From: an uncultured Planctomycetia bacterium
GTDB taxonomy: Bacteria; Planctomycetota; Phycisphaerae; FEN-1346; JAACEH01
NCBI GenBank assembly: GCA_903929765.1
Contig: CAIYVX010000009.1
Location: forward strand, 1 to 61,460
Length of the DNA stretch: 61,460 nucleotides
Direction of reading: 5' to 3'
Shown: positions 40,788 through 50,379 of the stretch, one piece after another
Layout of the letters: every line of letters begins with the position of its first letter
Numbering within the stretch: position 1 is the stretch's first letter
Notes under the pieces: model-generated
What the model was told of the DNA's origin: nothing
The model's input: only the letters and a program-made list of their open reading frames with translations
The model's database searches: none
Translations under genes and position numbers: made by a program

Positions 40788-43684
40788 GTGCGAAATCGAC
40801 ATCTTCTGCGGACACGCCCCGGGTAACTTTCGGGCGGCGGGTGCGGCGCTGGTATTGCCATCGCGTCGTGCGTCTGCTCATGTTGACCCATAGCCTTGCC
40901 CTGGCTGTGGCCAAGAGAATCGGCCGCTCGCCGCGCGTTCCGGCTCCAGGCGCCGGGTATGAAATTCTGCTTACCGGGCGGTTCGAGTCCGAAAATTGGT
41001 TGGTGGCTCATCTTCGTCCTCTGGCGGCGTCAAAGCACTGCGCACGCCTGATTGTCGTCTCGACTTACACCGTGCCGCCCATTCCCAAAGTTGAGACGAT
41101 TTACCCGCCCCGATGGCTGGTGCGTCTCGGCGGGGCAACGCCGGCGCGGCTCCTGGTCTTCATCTGGACCGCCTGGCGAATTCGACCGCACCTCGTCGGC
41201 GGGTTCCACATCACGGTCAACGCCCTCGTAGCGGTGGTCCTGGCTCCCCTGATTCGAGCGCGGTCCCTTTACTTCTGCGTGGGCGGCCCCACCGAGATCG
41301 TCGGGGGCGGCGTGCAGTTGGAAAGCAACATTTTCAGGAACATGGAGACGGCCGACCCGGTCGTGGAGCGGCGCCTGCTGCGGGCCATAGCGGCCTGCGA
41401 TCTGATTATCACCATGGGCACCACGGCGGTCGAGTACTTCCGGGCGCGCGGGATTAAGACCGCGATTCACGTGGTTTCGGGGGGCCTGGATCCGGCCCAA
41501 TTTCAGCCCTCGGGAGAACCGCCCGTCACGGACCTCCTGCTCGTTGGTCGGCTGACCGAAATCAAACGCATCGACCTTTTTCTGCGGGCGTTCAAACAGG
41601 TGCATGAGGCCGTGCCCGGCGCCACGGCAACCATCGTCGGGGACGGCCCGTTGCGGGGGGAACTAGAGCAACTGGCGCAGGACCTGGGCATCGGCCCACG
41701 GGTGAACTTTGCCGGGTTCCAACCGAAGGTCAGTGATTGGCTGAAACGGGCCAGGATCTTCGTGCTGACCTCTCGTTCGGAAGGCCTTTCTCTGGCCATG
41801 ATGGAGGCCATGATGTCCGGGTTGCCGGTGGTGGTCGCGAACGTGGGCGACCTGGGAAACCTGGTCGAAGACGGCGTTAATGGCTACCTGGTCAATCAGC
41901 GCACGCCGGAAGGGTTTGCATCGCCACTGATCGCGCTGCTGGCGGACCAACAACGGTACCAGGCGTTCTCCCTGGCCGCCCGCCGCGCCGCCCTGCGTTA
42001 TGATGTCAAGACCACCACGGCCCGCTGGGATGCGATTATCGGCCAGTTGGACGGCCGCCCAGAGGCCGCCCTGCATTCTGCCGGGGCCGAGGCGGTAACC
42101 GACCAGATCCAGAGTTCGATGGACCCCTTGTCAGCAACTTCCGCCAGGCCGACGGAGGCCGTTGCGGTGGCCTGCGGTCCAGACCACTATGAGGCATCGC
42201 CGCCGTTTTCGCCGGCGGTGGCCTGGCCGGAGTATCCCTTCGGAGACTCCCGCCTGACCGGCGCAAACGGTGTCTATGAAACGGTCCGGGAGAGTTTGCG
42301 GCTGCTGGGATTGGACCAGGATCATTTTGGCACCCCGCAGTGGAATCCGCTGGGCGAGATCATTGCTCCGGGCCAGACAGTTGTCTTGAAGCCGAACTTC
42401 GTTCGTGACTTCCGCGAGACACAACCGGGCAACGACAATTGCCTGGTCACGCACGGGTCCGTTATCCGGGCGGTGCTGGACTATGTGTACCTGGCCCTGG
42501 GCGGCCGAGGGCGAATCGTCGTTGCCGACGCCCCGCAGAATGACGCCGACTTCGAGGCCCTGCGGCGGCTGGCGGGCTTGGACGAAATACTGGCCTTCTA
42601 CCAGGAACACGCGAACTTCAAGGTGGAGGTCTATGACCTGCGGCCCGAACGGGCGGAGAAAAGGAACGGCGTCATTGTCGGCCATGCGCCGCTGTCCGGC
42701 GACCCGGCCGGCTACGTCAAGGTCAACCTCGGGGCTTTATCCGCCTTTACCGAGATCGGGCCCCTGTGTCAGCGGCTGTATGGCGCAGAGTACGACACGC
42801 GTGAACTGCGCAGCCACCATCACGACCAGGTGCATGAGTACTTGATCTCGAAAACCGTCCTGGGCGCCGACTGCATCATCAACCTGCCGAAACTCAAGAC
42901 CCACAAGAAGACCTGTATTACGGTCAGCCTGAAGAACCTGGTCGGCATCAACGGCAACAAAAATTGGTTGCCGCACCATCGCGAGGGCACCCCCGCGCAG
43001 GGCGGCGATCAGTTTGCTGATGATGGCTTCGTGCATCGCGTGGAACGTCTGGCGACCGCCGGGTTCAAGCGGGTGTTTCCTTTCCTAGGTCCGCTGCGCC
43101 GCAGCCTGGGAGCGCCGGCCAAAAGCGTGGGCAAACGAATGTTCGGCGATACCAATACCGACGCCATTCGTTCGGGCAACTGGCACGGCAACGACACGAC
43201 CTGGCGCATGGCCCACGATCTGAATCGGATTCTACGGTATGCCGACGTCGAGGGCCGGTTGCATGATCGGCCGACGCACCGGGTTCTCAACATTGTCGAC
43301 GGCATCGTCGGAGGGGAGGGGAACGGTCCTCTCGACCCGACGCCCAAGCCGGCCGGACTGATCGTGGCGGGTTTCAACCCGGTGGCCGTTGACCTCGTGG
43401 CGGCGCGGCTGATGGGCTTCGATTATCGGCGGCTGCCGCTCGTGAGCCGCGCGTTTGAGGAACACAAACTGCCTCTGGTTTTCTGCTCGCCGGAGGACAT
43501 CGTGCTGTCCTCGAACAACGAACGGTACAATCAGGGCCTGGCCGCAACCTGGACGTCCGGGTTGAATTTCCGGCCGCACTTCGGCTGGCGGGATTGTGAT
43601 GGCCTGCGGTCCGAGCTCGGCGGCACAGTAGCGGCGCCTTCCCCCGTTTCAACCTGTGCCAACAGCAACAGGGGGTGTTCGTGA
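40784..43684 (+). CDS. fusion of a GT4 glycosyltransferase and a DUF362 domain
   Basis: This 966-residue protein has a GT4 enzyme at about 45-435: LLVGRLTEIKRIDLFLRAF and the EX7E motif SRSEGLSLAMMEAMMSG. A linker at about 440-490 leads to a DUF362 domain at about 495-930. The latter shows VVLKPNFVRDF, IVVADAPQND, INLPKLKTHKKTCITVSLKN and LVGINGNKNWLPHH, which are family hallmarks. DUF362 proteins of unknown chemistry are common near polysaccharide genes, usually alone. GTG 40784 is favoured because it overlaps the previous stop as GTGA, as at three other junctions in this operon. I found no stop or frame change in the linker. Confidence 0.88.
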   Translation: MSAKSTSSADTPRVTFGRRVRRWYCHRVVRLLMLTHSLALAVAKRIGRSPRVPAPGAGYEILLTGRFESENWLVAHLRPLAASKHCARLIVVSTYTVPPIPKVETIYPPRWLVRLGGATPARLLVFIWTAWRIRPHLVGGFHITVNALVAVVLAPLIRARSLYFCVGGPTEIVGGGVQLESNIFRNMETADPVVERRLLRAIAACDLIITMGTTAVEYFRARGIKTAIHVVSGGLDPAQFQPSGEPPVTDLLLVGRLTEIKRIDLFLRAFKQVHEAVPGATATIVGDGPLRGELEQLAQDLGIGPRVNFAGFQPKVSDWLKRARIFVLTSRSEGLSLAMMEAMMSGLPVVVANVGDLGNLVEDGVNGYLVNQRTPEGFASPLIALLADQQRYQAFSLAARRAALRYDVKTTTARWDAIIGQLDGRPEAALHSAGAEAVTDQIQSSMDPLSATSARPTEAVAVACGPDHYEASPPFSPAVAWPEYPFGDSRLTGANGVYETVRESLRLLGLDQDHFGTPQWNPLGEIIAPGQTVVLKPNFVRDFRETQPGNDNCLVTHGSVIRAVLDYVYLALGGRGRIVVADAPQNDADFEALRRLAGLDEILAFYQEHANFKVEVYDLRPERAEKRNGVIVGHAPLSGDPAGYVKVNLGALSAFTEIGPLCQRLYGAEYDTRELRSHHHDQVHEYLISKTVLGADCIINLPKLKTHKKTCITVSLKNLVGINGNKNWLPHHREGTPAQGGDQFADDGFVHRVERLATAGFKRVFPFLGPLRRSLGAPAKSVGKRMFGDTNTDAIRSGNWHGNDTTWRMAHDLNRILRYADVEGRLHDRPTHRVLNIVDGIVGGEGNGPLDPTPKPAGLIVAGFNPVAVDLVAARLMGFDYRRLPLVSRAFEEHKLPLVFCSPEDIVLSSNNERYNQGLAATWTSGLNFRPHFGWRDCDGLRSELGGTVAAPSPVSTCANSNRGCS

Positions 43685-45138
43685 AGAGAGCACTGTCGCG
43701 TAAGAATCTTTGGGACCAGCTACCCCGGACCGTCAAGGCGCCGCTGGGCTGGTTCCTGGGAAAGATTCCGCCCCGGTTTCTGTTGGGTGCCCAGTTTCGT
43801 CGGAAGGCCGCCTTTGTTCGGCAGGCGCAGTGGTGGCCGAGTGAGCAATTGCGAGCGTACCAACTGGCCGCCCTGAAACAGATCTGCACGCTGGCCTACG
43901 ATAAGACCGGGTACTACCGACGACAATTCGATGGCGTGGGATTCAAGCCCGAAGACCTGACGTCTCTCGACGCGATGTCGGCCTTGCCGACCATGGACAA
44001 GAATACCGTTCGGCAGCACTTGCAGGAGATGCTGGCGAGGCCGGCAACCGGCCCCGGGATCGACTACTGTTCAACCGGCGGCACAAGCGGCACGCCGCTG
44101 GCCTTCTACATGGGGAAAGAACGATCCGCCACCGAATATGCCTACCTGACCGTCTCCTGGGAGCGTCTGGGATATCAGTTGGGCGAGACTCTGGCCGTTC
44201 TTCGCGGCCGTGTCGTGCGGCCTGACCGCCAGGGTCTGTATCACGAATATGACCCCTTGCTGCGGCACCATTACTATAGCAACTTCCACATGACCGATGA
44301 GAACATGGGCCGCTATCTCAAGCACATCGCCACACTCGGCCCGTGCTTCCTGCATGTGTATCCGTCGTCGGTGGCCGCCCTGGCGCAGTTTATCCTCCGC
44401 CGCGGGGGCCGGGCGCCTGAGAACATCCGCGGCATCATCGCGGAATCGGAAATGGTCTACCCGGAGCAGCGGAAGATGGCCGAGGAAGTGTTCGGCTGCC
44501 GGTATTTTTCCTGCTACGGCCATTCCGAAAAATTGGTCCAGGCGTCGGAGTGTGAGCATTCGACCGATTATCACGTCTGGCCGACCTACGGTTACTTCGA
44601 GCTTCTGGACGACCACGGGAATCCGGTGACGACGCCCGGCCAGCGCGGCGAGATCGTCGGCACTGGTTTCATCAACACGGTCATGCCTTTCATCCGCTAT
44701 CGCACGGGCGACTACGCGGTGTTCGGGGGGAATCGTTGCGAAGCTTGTGGTCGCGAGCATACCGTTATCCGCAGCTTAGAGGGACGATGGCCTTCGGGCG
44801 GGTTATTCGCCACCGACGGCGCCTTCATCTCGATGACGGCGATTAACCTCCACGATGATAGTTTCTCTCGAGTCAAACAATTCCAGTTCTACCAGGACAC
44901 GCCGGGAAAAGCCGTTCTGAAGATCATCCCGACCGACGGCTTCGGAGAGACCGACGGCCGGAATATTCAGCGCAGCCTCGGCCGCAAGTTCGAGGAGCGG
45001 CTTTTGTTCACGATCCAAACCGTGGAGAGCATTCCGCTCACGCCCAGCGGCAAAACTGTTTATGTCGACCAGCGAATCGGCCGCAAAGCCTCGGGCGGCC
45101 AGCCTTCCGAGGATGTGCAGAATCGAGCGGCGCCGTAA
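43681..45138 (+). CDS. CapK/PaaK-like adenylate-forming ligase
   Basis: This 485-residue protein has the ATP-binding loop YCSTGGTSGTPLAFYMG (close to SSGTTGxP), AESEMVYPEQRKMAEEVF, CYGHSEKLVQ (the YGxTE-like motif) and FIRYRTGDYAVFGG. CapK-type enzymes in capsule clusters probably activate an acid for transfer to a sugar. It starts at GTG 43681 with AGGGGG 6 bp upstream and a GTGA overlap with the DUF362 fusion; GTG 43675 is an alternative. Unlike the ligase at 11286 its ATP loop is nearly standard. Confidence 0.85.
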   Translation: MKRALSRKNLWDQLPRTVKAPLGWFLGKIPPRFLLGAQFRRKAAFVRQAQWWPSEQLRAYQLAALKQICTLAYDKTGYYRRQFDGVGFKPEDLTSLDAMSALPTMDKNTVRQHLQEMLARPATGPGIDYCSTGGTSGTPLAFYMGKERSATEYAYLTVSWERLGYQLGETLAVLRGRVVRPDRQGLYHEYDPLLRHHYYSNFHMTDENMGRYLKHIATLGPCFLHVYPSSVAALAQFILRRGGRAPENIRGIIAESEMVYPEQRKMAEEVFGCRYFSCYGHSEKLVQASECEHSTDYHVWPTYGYFELLDDHGNPVTTPGQRGEIVGTGFINTVMPFIRYRTGDYAVFGGNRCEACGREHTVIRSLEGRWPSGGLFATDGAFISMTAINLHDDSFSRVKQFQFYQDTPGKAVLKIIPTDGFGETDGRNIQRSLGRKFEERLLFTIQTVESIPLTPSGKTVYVDQRIGRKASGGQPSEDVQNRAAP

Positions 45139-45189
45139 TCGTCAACCGCGGAACCCGCAGTCGGATTCTCGTCGAGAGCTAACGTTATT

Positions 45190-47322
45190 ATGCAAACACT
45201 GACCTGGTATATTCGCCGTTTGTCCACCATGTCGCCGCGCGAGGTGGTGTGGCGGGGGAAGGCCGCATTGACCAATGTCGCCGACCGCTGTCTGCTACCC
45301 TGGCGGCAACGGCCGCGACCTCTCTCGGCCATCATGGCCGGGCCCGACGACCTTCAGGACACGGGAGGGCCTAGTCCGACCTTGACGGAGTCCGACGCCG
45401 GAACCTGGTCTCCGGGGGCAGGGGATCTGGCCCGGATCTGGAGCGAGAAGCTGATCGCCCAAGCCGACCAGTTGGCAGATCATCGGTTCAGTTTTTTCGA
45501 TTTTGAGGCTCGGCATCTGGGAAATCCGATTGACTGGAACCGGGACCACAAGAGCGGGCAGGCCGCGCCGCTGCGGTTTGCGCCCTGGATTGATTACCGC
45601 GACACCGAGGTCACGGGCGACTGCAAATTCGTCTGGGAACCGAACCGTCATCATCAATTGGTGGTGCTGGGGCGGGCTTACCGGGCGACCGGCGACAGAA
45701 AATATGCGGCGGCCGTGGTGGAACAGTTGGACAGTTGGCTGGACCAGTGCCCCTACGGCGTCGGCATGAACTGGCGTAGTCCGCTGGAGTTGGGCGTGCG
45801 GCTGATCAACTGGGTTTGGGCGCTGGACCTGATTCGGGACTCGGGACAGGTGCGGCGCGAATTGCGCGAACGGCTGCTCCGCTCGGTGCATCTCCACCTC
45901 TGGGAGATCACGCGTAAATACTCGCGGGGTTCTTCGGCCAATAATCATCTGATCGGTGAAGCGGCCGGGGTCTTCATGGCGACCAGTTACTTCCCGAATC
46001 TCAAGCAGGCCGCCAGGTGGCGCGACCAGAGCCGCGAAATCCTCAGCGAAGAAATATTGAGACAGACCTGGCCGGACGGTGGCACCCGCGAGCAGGCGGT
46101 CGGCTATCAACTGTTCGTACTCCAGTTTTTCCTGATCGCCGGGTTCGCGGCCCGCAAAACGGGACAGGACTTCTCGCCGGCCTATTGGTCTCGGCTGGAA
46201 CAAATGTTTGCTTTCCTTGGGGCCTTGGGTGAAGGCGGGGAGAACCTTCCGCTGTTCGGCGACAGCGACGATGGTTATGTGCTCGATCTGGGCGGGGCGC
46301 GCGGGGACGTGCGACCGTGGCTGGCGGTGGGGGCAGTTCTGTTCGCGCGGCCGGATTTCAAGGCTTGGGCCGGATCGTACAGCGAGACGGCCTATTGGCT
46401 GCTCGGGGCGGAAGGGCGGCGTCAGTGGGAGGCCATTCCGGGGGCCAGCGGAACTCGCACGGTCGGACAAGCCGACCGTGGCACTGGCACAGAGCTTTTC
46501 ACGCCCGGGCTGGCCTCGCGGGCGTTTCCGGAGACGGGCTATTATCTGCTCCAGTGGAGCGCTGTCAACCAGCCGCAAAAGTCCATCAGCGTGGTTTTCG
46601 ATTGTGGCGACCTGGGTCAGGGGTCTCTGGCGGCGCATGGCCATGCGGATGCCCTGAGTTTTACGTTGCGGGTGGGCGGCCAGGACATCCTGGTTGATCC
46701 GGGGACTTATGACTACTTCACCTACCCCGAGTGGCGAAGCCATTTTCGCAGCACCCCGGCCCACAACACGGTGGTCATCGATGGCGTCAACCAGTCGGAG
46801 ATGCACGGTCCGTTCATGTGGAGTACGAAGGCCCAAGCCCGCTGCCTCGCCTGGCAGCCCACCCCCGAGGGCGGAACCATCTGCGGGACGCACGACGGCT
46901 ACCGCCGCCTGAAAGACCCGGTGACCCATCAGCGAACCGTGACCCTGGACGGCCCGACCGGCGCGCTGACCATCCGCGACGACCTTGCCGCGCGCGGACG
47001 GCATACCGTCGCCGTCTGCTTCCAGGTCGCCGGAGGCCTCAGCGTGGAACGAAAAACCACGAACGGTTTCGAGATTGTGGCCGGCTCCTGCTCCGTTTTA
47101 CTGGAGTTCGATCCCGGGTTGACAGTAGAAGCGCTGTGCGGCAGCGAAAAACCTATGGCCGGTTGGGTCAGCCAGGGGTACCACCGGAAGGCGGCGGCGT
47201 ACATCCTGGTCGGCCGCGGCACCTCGGACGGCCCCGTGTCGCTGGCCTGCCGGGCGCAGATACGTCGGAACGATACCGCCACCTACCCACAGACAACGGA
47301 GTCTCAAACTTATGCCACCTGA
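45190..47322 (+). CDS. heparinase II/III family polysaccharide lyase-like protein
   Basis: This 710-residue protein has an alpha-helical N-terminal domain (about 90-380: GMNWRSPLELGVRLINW, SSANNHLIGEAAG) and a beta-rich C-terminal domain (from about 400). The latter contains AHGHADALSFTLRVGG, DPGTYDYFTYPEWRSHFR and HNTVVIDG, hallmark motifs of Hepar_II_III proteins. These cleave uronic-acid polysaccharides by elimination. There is no obvious signal peptide, as is common in EPS-operon members of this family. It could trim polymer or act during synthesis. Its stop overlaps the EpsI start by 11 bp. Confidence 0.88.
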   Translation: MQTLTWYIRRLSTMSPREVVWRGKAALTNVADRCLLPWRQRPRPLSAIMAGPDDLQDTGGPSPTLTESDAGTWSPGAGDLARIWSEKLIAQADQLADHRFSFFDFEARHLGNPIDWNRDHKSGQAAPLRFAPWIDYRDTEVTGDCKFVWEPNRHHQLVVLGRAYRATGDRKYAAAVVEQLDSWLDQCPYGVGMNWRSPLELGVRLINWVWALDLIRDSGQVRRELRERLLRSVHLHLWEITRKYSRGSSANNHLIGEAAGVFMATSYFPNLKQAARWRDQSREILSEEILRQTWPDGGTREQAVGYQLFVLQFFLIAGFAARKTGQDFSPAYWSRLEQMFAFLGALGEGGENLPLFGDSDDGYVLDLGGARGDVRPWLAVGAVLFARPDFKAWAGSYSETAYWLLGAEGRRQWEAIPGASGTRTVGQADRGTGTELFTPGLASRAFPETGYYLLQWSAVNQPQKSISVVFDCGDLGQGSLAAHGHADALSFTLRVGGQDILVDPGTYDYFTYPEWRSHFRSTPAHNTVVIDGVNQSEMHGPFMWSTKAQARCLAWQPTPEGGTICGTHDGYRRLKDPVTHQRTVTLDGPTGALTIRDDLAARGRHTVAVCFQVAGGLSVERKTTNGFEIVAGSCSVLLEFDPGLTVEALCGSEKPMAGWVSQGYHRKAAAYILVGRGTSDGPVSLACRAQIRRNDTATYPQTTESQTYAT

Positions 47323-48067
47323 AAGACGGAAGATGGTCATCGCGGCAACAATCGCGGTCACGCTGTTGGTCGCCGGCGGTCTGGCGGTCCGGATTCTGGC
47401 CGAGCACCTCGGGCGCACCGGCGATCATGTCGCCTTGCCCCGAGGGACATTGGCGCAACTGCCGCTGAACCTCGGGGATTGGACCGGCCGCGAATCGCCG
47501 CTCGACGAAGCCATCGTGAAGGCCACGTCAGCGGATGATTACCTCAATCGCCTCTACTTTCGACAGCCGGCGGGACCAACCGTGGGCTTGTACATCGCCT
47601 ACGGCGTTCGAGCCCGAGACCTGATGCCTCACCGGCCGGAGGTCTGTTACCCCGGCAACGGCTGGACGCTCGACGACACCGAGTCGCGCGAACTGCCCCT
47701 GGCCGAGGGCGAAAAGCTGCCCTGTCGCATTTACCGGTTCTCGCGGGGAACTCTCGACCGCCAGACCATCACGGTGCTGAACTATTACATTGTCGACGGC
47801 CAGTACGCCCCTGATGTCTCACTCCTGCGTTCCAAGGCCTGGCAGGGTTCGGGCGCCATCCAGTACATGGTGCAGGTCCAGGTTACCTGTTCAGAGCAGT
47901 CCGCCCCGGATCCGGACGTTTCAGCAAGAGCCGTGGACGCCCTGGCCACCCTGTCCGCCAAGCCGATTCGTTCACTGCTGCCAGACGCTGCGGCAGAGGC
48001 CGGCCGCTCAAATGACGTGCCTCGAAGCAGCGTTCAATCCAGGACACCCACGGAGAAGAACGAGTGA
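47312..48067 (+). CDS. EpsI/DUF3485 exosortase-associated protein
   Basis: This 251-residue protein has one N-terminal membrane helix (about 9-28) and a periplasmic domain beginning LPLNLGDWTG. The conserved core is HRPEVCYPGNGW (107-118), the DUF3485 signature. EpsI proteins always lie next to, or are fused to, exosortases, and are thought to support sorting or EPS export. Here it overlaps the exosortase gene by 4 bp (GTGA). The tail from about 215 is less conserved. Confidence 0.9.
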   Translation: MPPERRKMVIAATIAVTLLVAGGLAVRILAEHLGRTGDHVALPRGTLAQLPLNLGDWTGRESPLDEAIVKATSADDYLNRLYFRQPAGPTVGLYIAYGVRARDLMPHRPEVCYPGNGWTLDDTESRELPLAEGEKLPCRIYRFSRGTLDRQTITVLNYYIVDGQYAPDVSLLRSKAWQGSGAIQYMVQVQVTCSEQSAPDPDVSARAVDALATLSAKPIRSLLPDAAAEAGRSNDVPRSSVQSRTPTEKNE

Positions 48068-48972
48068 AAAATAAACATCCCCAGACGCCGTCCGCTGCCG
48101 CAGCAGTCTCACGGGCGCTGCTCGGACTGCCCATAGTCATCGCTGTGGTTGTTATCGCTGCCGGCCTGTGGGCCTATTGGCCGACGGCGGTCGCCCTGTT
48201 CAAGGAATGGCAGACGAACGACGACTACTCTGTGGGCCAACTGGTGCCGCTGGTGGCCCTCTACCTGGTCTGGCGGGAACGTCAGAGCCTGAAGACCTGT
48301 CAGGTCGCCCCCTGCTGGTGGGGCCTCGGCTTGATCCTTTTCGCCCTGGCGGTCAACACCACGGCCTTCCTGTTCATGTACGAGTCGGGCCAACGTTACG
48401 CTCTGGTCCTGACTATCGTCGGTCTGGTGCTGACGATTGCCGGCGGGCAGGTTTTTCGCCGGCTGTTGTGGGTGATGCTTTTCCTGTTTCTGATGGTTCC
48501 TCTGCCGGGCCGGATTCATAATGCCATCAGCGGGCCGCTCCAAGCCTGGGCGACCAGCGGCGCCGTCTTCCTGCTGGAACTGTCCGGCATAACCGTTGGC
48601 CGTGAAGGCAACACCATTTTGCTCAACCACAGTATTCCACTGGCCGTAGCCGAGGCCTGCTCCGGCCTGCGCATGCTGACCGCCTTCGTGGTGGTGGCCG
48701 CCACCATGGTCTATGTCGTCAAGCGGCCGCCGTGGCAGAAGGCGGTCCTGCTGGCCTCCTGCATTCCCGTGGCCATCGCCTGCAACCTCGCTCGTCTCTG
48801 GACCACCGCCATGCTCTATCTCCTGGTGGACAGCAAGACCGCGGAATGGTTTTTCCACGATGCGGCCGGGCTGGCCATGATGCCCCTGGCCGTGGTCATC
48901 ATGGCGGGAGAATTGTGGCTTATGAAAAAACTGGTAATCGCTGACGACCCACCTCAAACCCAGCACCGCTGA
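48064..48972 (+). CDS. exosortase
   Basis: This 302-residue protein has about eight membrane segments and the catalytic triad of exosortases: Cys199 in EACSGLRML, Arg244 in CNLARLW and His265 in FFHDAAG. Exosortases are transpeptidase-like membrane proteases that cut PEP-CTERM tails and attach or release the protein at the surface. The GTG start overlaps the EpsI stop. This is the last gene of the long plus-strand unit. The two CTERM proteins with an xPxPAAVVLGL tail, at 7868 and 49204, are its likely substrates. Confidence 0.95.
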   Translation: MKNKHPQTPSAAAAVSRALLGLPIVIAVVVIAAGLWAYWPTAVALFKEWQTNDDYSVGQLVPLVALYLVWRERQSLKTCQVAPCWWGLGLILFALAVNTTAFLFMYESGQRYALVLTIVGLVLTIAGGQVFRRLLWVMLFLFLMVPLPGRIHNAISGPLQAWATSGAVFLLELSGITVGREGNTILLNHSIPLAVAEACSGLRMLTAFVVVAATMVYVVKRPPWQKAVLLASCIPVAIACNLARLWTTAMLYLLVDSKTAEWFFHDAAGLAMMPLAVVIMAGELWLMKKLVIADDPPQTQHR

Positions 48973-48987
48973 TCACGGCGTCGCCGG

Positions 48988-49002
48988 CCATCCAAAGGAT
49001 GG
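48988..49002. promoter_or_regulatory. hairpin element upstream of the second CTERM promoter
   Basis: CCATCC, three A, GGATGG forms a perfect 6-bp inverted repeat ending 81 bp before the TTGACA at 49084. It is the reverse complement of the element at 7043-7057, at the same spacing from a promoter of similar design. Confidence 0.5.
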
Positions 49003-49083
49003 TTTTCAAGTAGCCTCTGGCGGTCTGCAGCATGGACTTTCTCGGTATTTGTCAAGTAAACTTGAATTTATGGTAAGGCGGTG

Positions 49084-49112
49084 TTGACAATTGGCCAAGT
49101 TCGGATTATGTA
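49084..49112 (+). promoter_or_regulatory. sigma-70-type promoter of the 49204 CTERM gene
   Basis: TTGACA at 49084-49089, a 17-bp spacer and TATGTA at 49107-49112. GGCCAA sits at spacer positions 4-9 as in the 7139 promoter, and TTGTCAA lies upstream at 49049-49055. It would give the gene a 5-prime leader of roughly 85 bases. Confidence 0.7.
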
Positions 49113-49203
49113 TCAGCATATGGTTTTCGTATGCACGTCGCCAAGACCGCAGTCGGAGTTAATTGGTGGGGCTGCGGAACAAAATAAATTGAGGGGGTGT
49201 CCT

Positions 49204-50142
49204 GTGAAACGTGTAATTAAACTCTCTGTCATGCTGACTCTGACTCTGGGTCTGCTGGGAGGCCAGCCCGCCAGGGCCGACCTCAGCAGCCAGTTCTCCG
49301 GGTTCGACGACGTGGTGAGCGAGATCGGCGTCAGCGGGTTGCAGTCGTCGTACAATGCGCCGACCAGTACCGGCAACCTCTGCCCCAACACGATGCCGAT
49401 CCTGGGTTCGTCGCGCGTGGTCTATCCCAATGGCGTCGGCGCCGTACCGAGTCCCGGCAACTATGCGCCGGCCACCGCCGCACTCTTTGACGAAGGCATG
49501 TTGGGCATAAAGGTCCAGGGTGGCAACCTGGTTGTGCGGCTCGCCACGGGGATCAACCCCACGACGGGGTACAAATACGGCTCAAACTGGTACGACCAAG
49601 GCGATGTCTTTATCACCGTGGGAGACACCAGCGGCGTGCGCCAGTTTGCCTTGCTCAACGATTGGGGCGCGGTCAGCGGCAACTCCTTTACTGCGGCTCA
49701 GACTTTCCACACCGGGCGTCAGGGAGATCTCGTGCAGATCCTCAATAGTGGCCAAGTCACCGCCACCGGCGGAACAGCCGGCTACCCGCCGGGCGGTAGT
49801 TCGCCGCCCACGGGCCTGGACTATCGTTGTTTTGCCAATGGCGGAACGGATCTGGGCAATGCCGGCCTGACGATCAGCACCGTTGCGGGCACCGGGTTCA
49901 ATGGCACGAGCCTGACCTGGTATGTGGAAACCTGGACGCTCCCGGTCAGTCAGCTTTCTTCAAACAATAGCTTCGACATCAGCCTGCACAGCGCCTTCAG
50001 TTGCGGCAATGATCAGATCGGCTTGACGTCGGATGTGAATATTACACATCCGCCGAACAATCCCACGCCCACGCCGGCCGCCGTGGTCCTCGGCCTGCTC
50101 GGACTTTCCGCGCTCGGCGTCTGGATGCGGCGTTTTGCCTAG
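49204..50142 (+). CDS. secreted CTERM-tail protein next to the exosortase
   Basis: This 312-residue protein begins at GTG with GAGGGGG upstream. Its signal peptide is KLSVMLTLTLGLLGGQPARA. The body is Gly/Ser/Thr/Asn-rich. The C-terminal tail reads TPTP, a hydrophobic helix AAVVLGLLGLSALGVW and basic MRRFA. It differs from canonical PEP-CTERM in having PTP. Being immediately downstream of exosortase, it is the most likely native substrate. The open frame extends back to 49081 but that part overlaps the promoter. Body function unknown. Confidence 0.88.
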   Translation: MKRVIKLSVMLTLTLGLLGGQPARADLSSQFSGFDDVVSEIGVSGLQSSYNAPTSTGNLCPNTMPILGSSRVVYPNGVGAVPSPGNYAPATAALFDEGMLGIKVQGGNLVVRLATGINPTTGYKYGSNWYDQGDVFITVGDTSGVRQFALLNDWGAVSGNSFTAAQTFHTGRQGDLVQILNSGQVTATGGTAGYPPGGSSPPTGLDYRCFANGGTDLGNAGLTISTVAGTGFNGTSLTWYVETWTLPVSQLSSNNSFDISLHSAFSCGNDQIGLTSDVNITHPPNNPTPTPAAVVLGLLGLSALGVWMRRFA

Positions 50143-50230
50143 GCAGCGCCGTGGCTGTCTCAACCTTATCCGCCGGTGTCACGCTGGTCGTTCGCCGGCA
50201 CCCCTGCTGTTCCATATCGTTCTCGCGACG

Positions 50231-50263
50231 GTTGGCCCACCGATCCGTGGGCCGACCTCTTTC
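50231..50263 (+). terminator. rho-independent-type terminator after the CTERM gene
   Basis: GGTTGGCCCAC pairs with GTGGGCCGACC (one G-U pair) around a 6-base loop, followed by TCTTT. It lies 89 bp after the stop at 50142. Confidence 0.65.
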
Positions 50264-50379
50264 CAGGCCAAAGGCTCGAAGGCTTCCCTCGCGCGCCTCC
50301 TCTAGCCAATCAATGATTATTGTGCTACACTGTCGTTACGTGCCTGAGACAGTTTTCTGTTATCGTGGAGGATGTCGAT

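Noticed and set aside
45295-47004. 569-residue reading frame antisense to the heparinase-like gene
   Set aside because: Arg/Pro/Gln-rich composition and no motif; it is a shadow of the true gene.
49000-49110. Sigma-54 promoter upstream of the CTERM gene
   Set aside because: PEP-CTERM genes in proteobacteria often use sigma-54, but no TGGCAC-N5-TTGC sequence is seen; TTGACA-17-TATGTA explains the region better.
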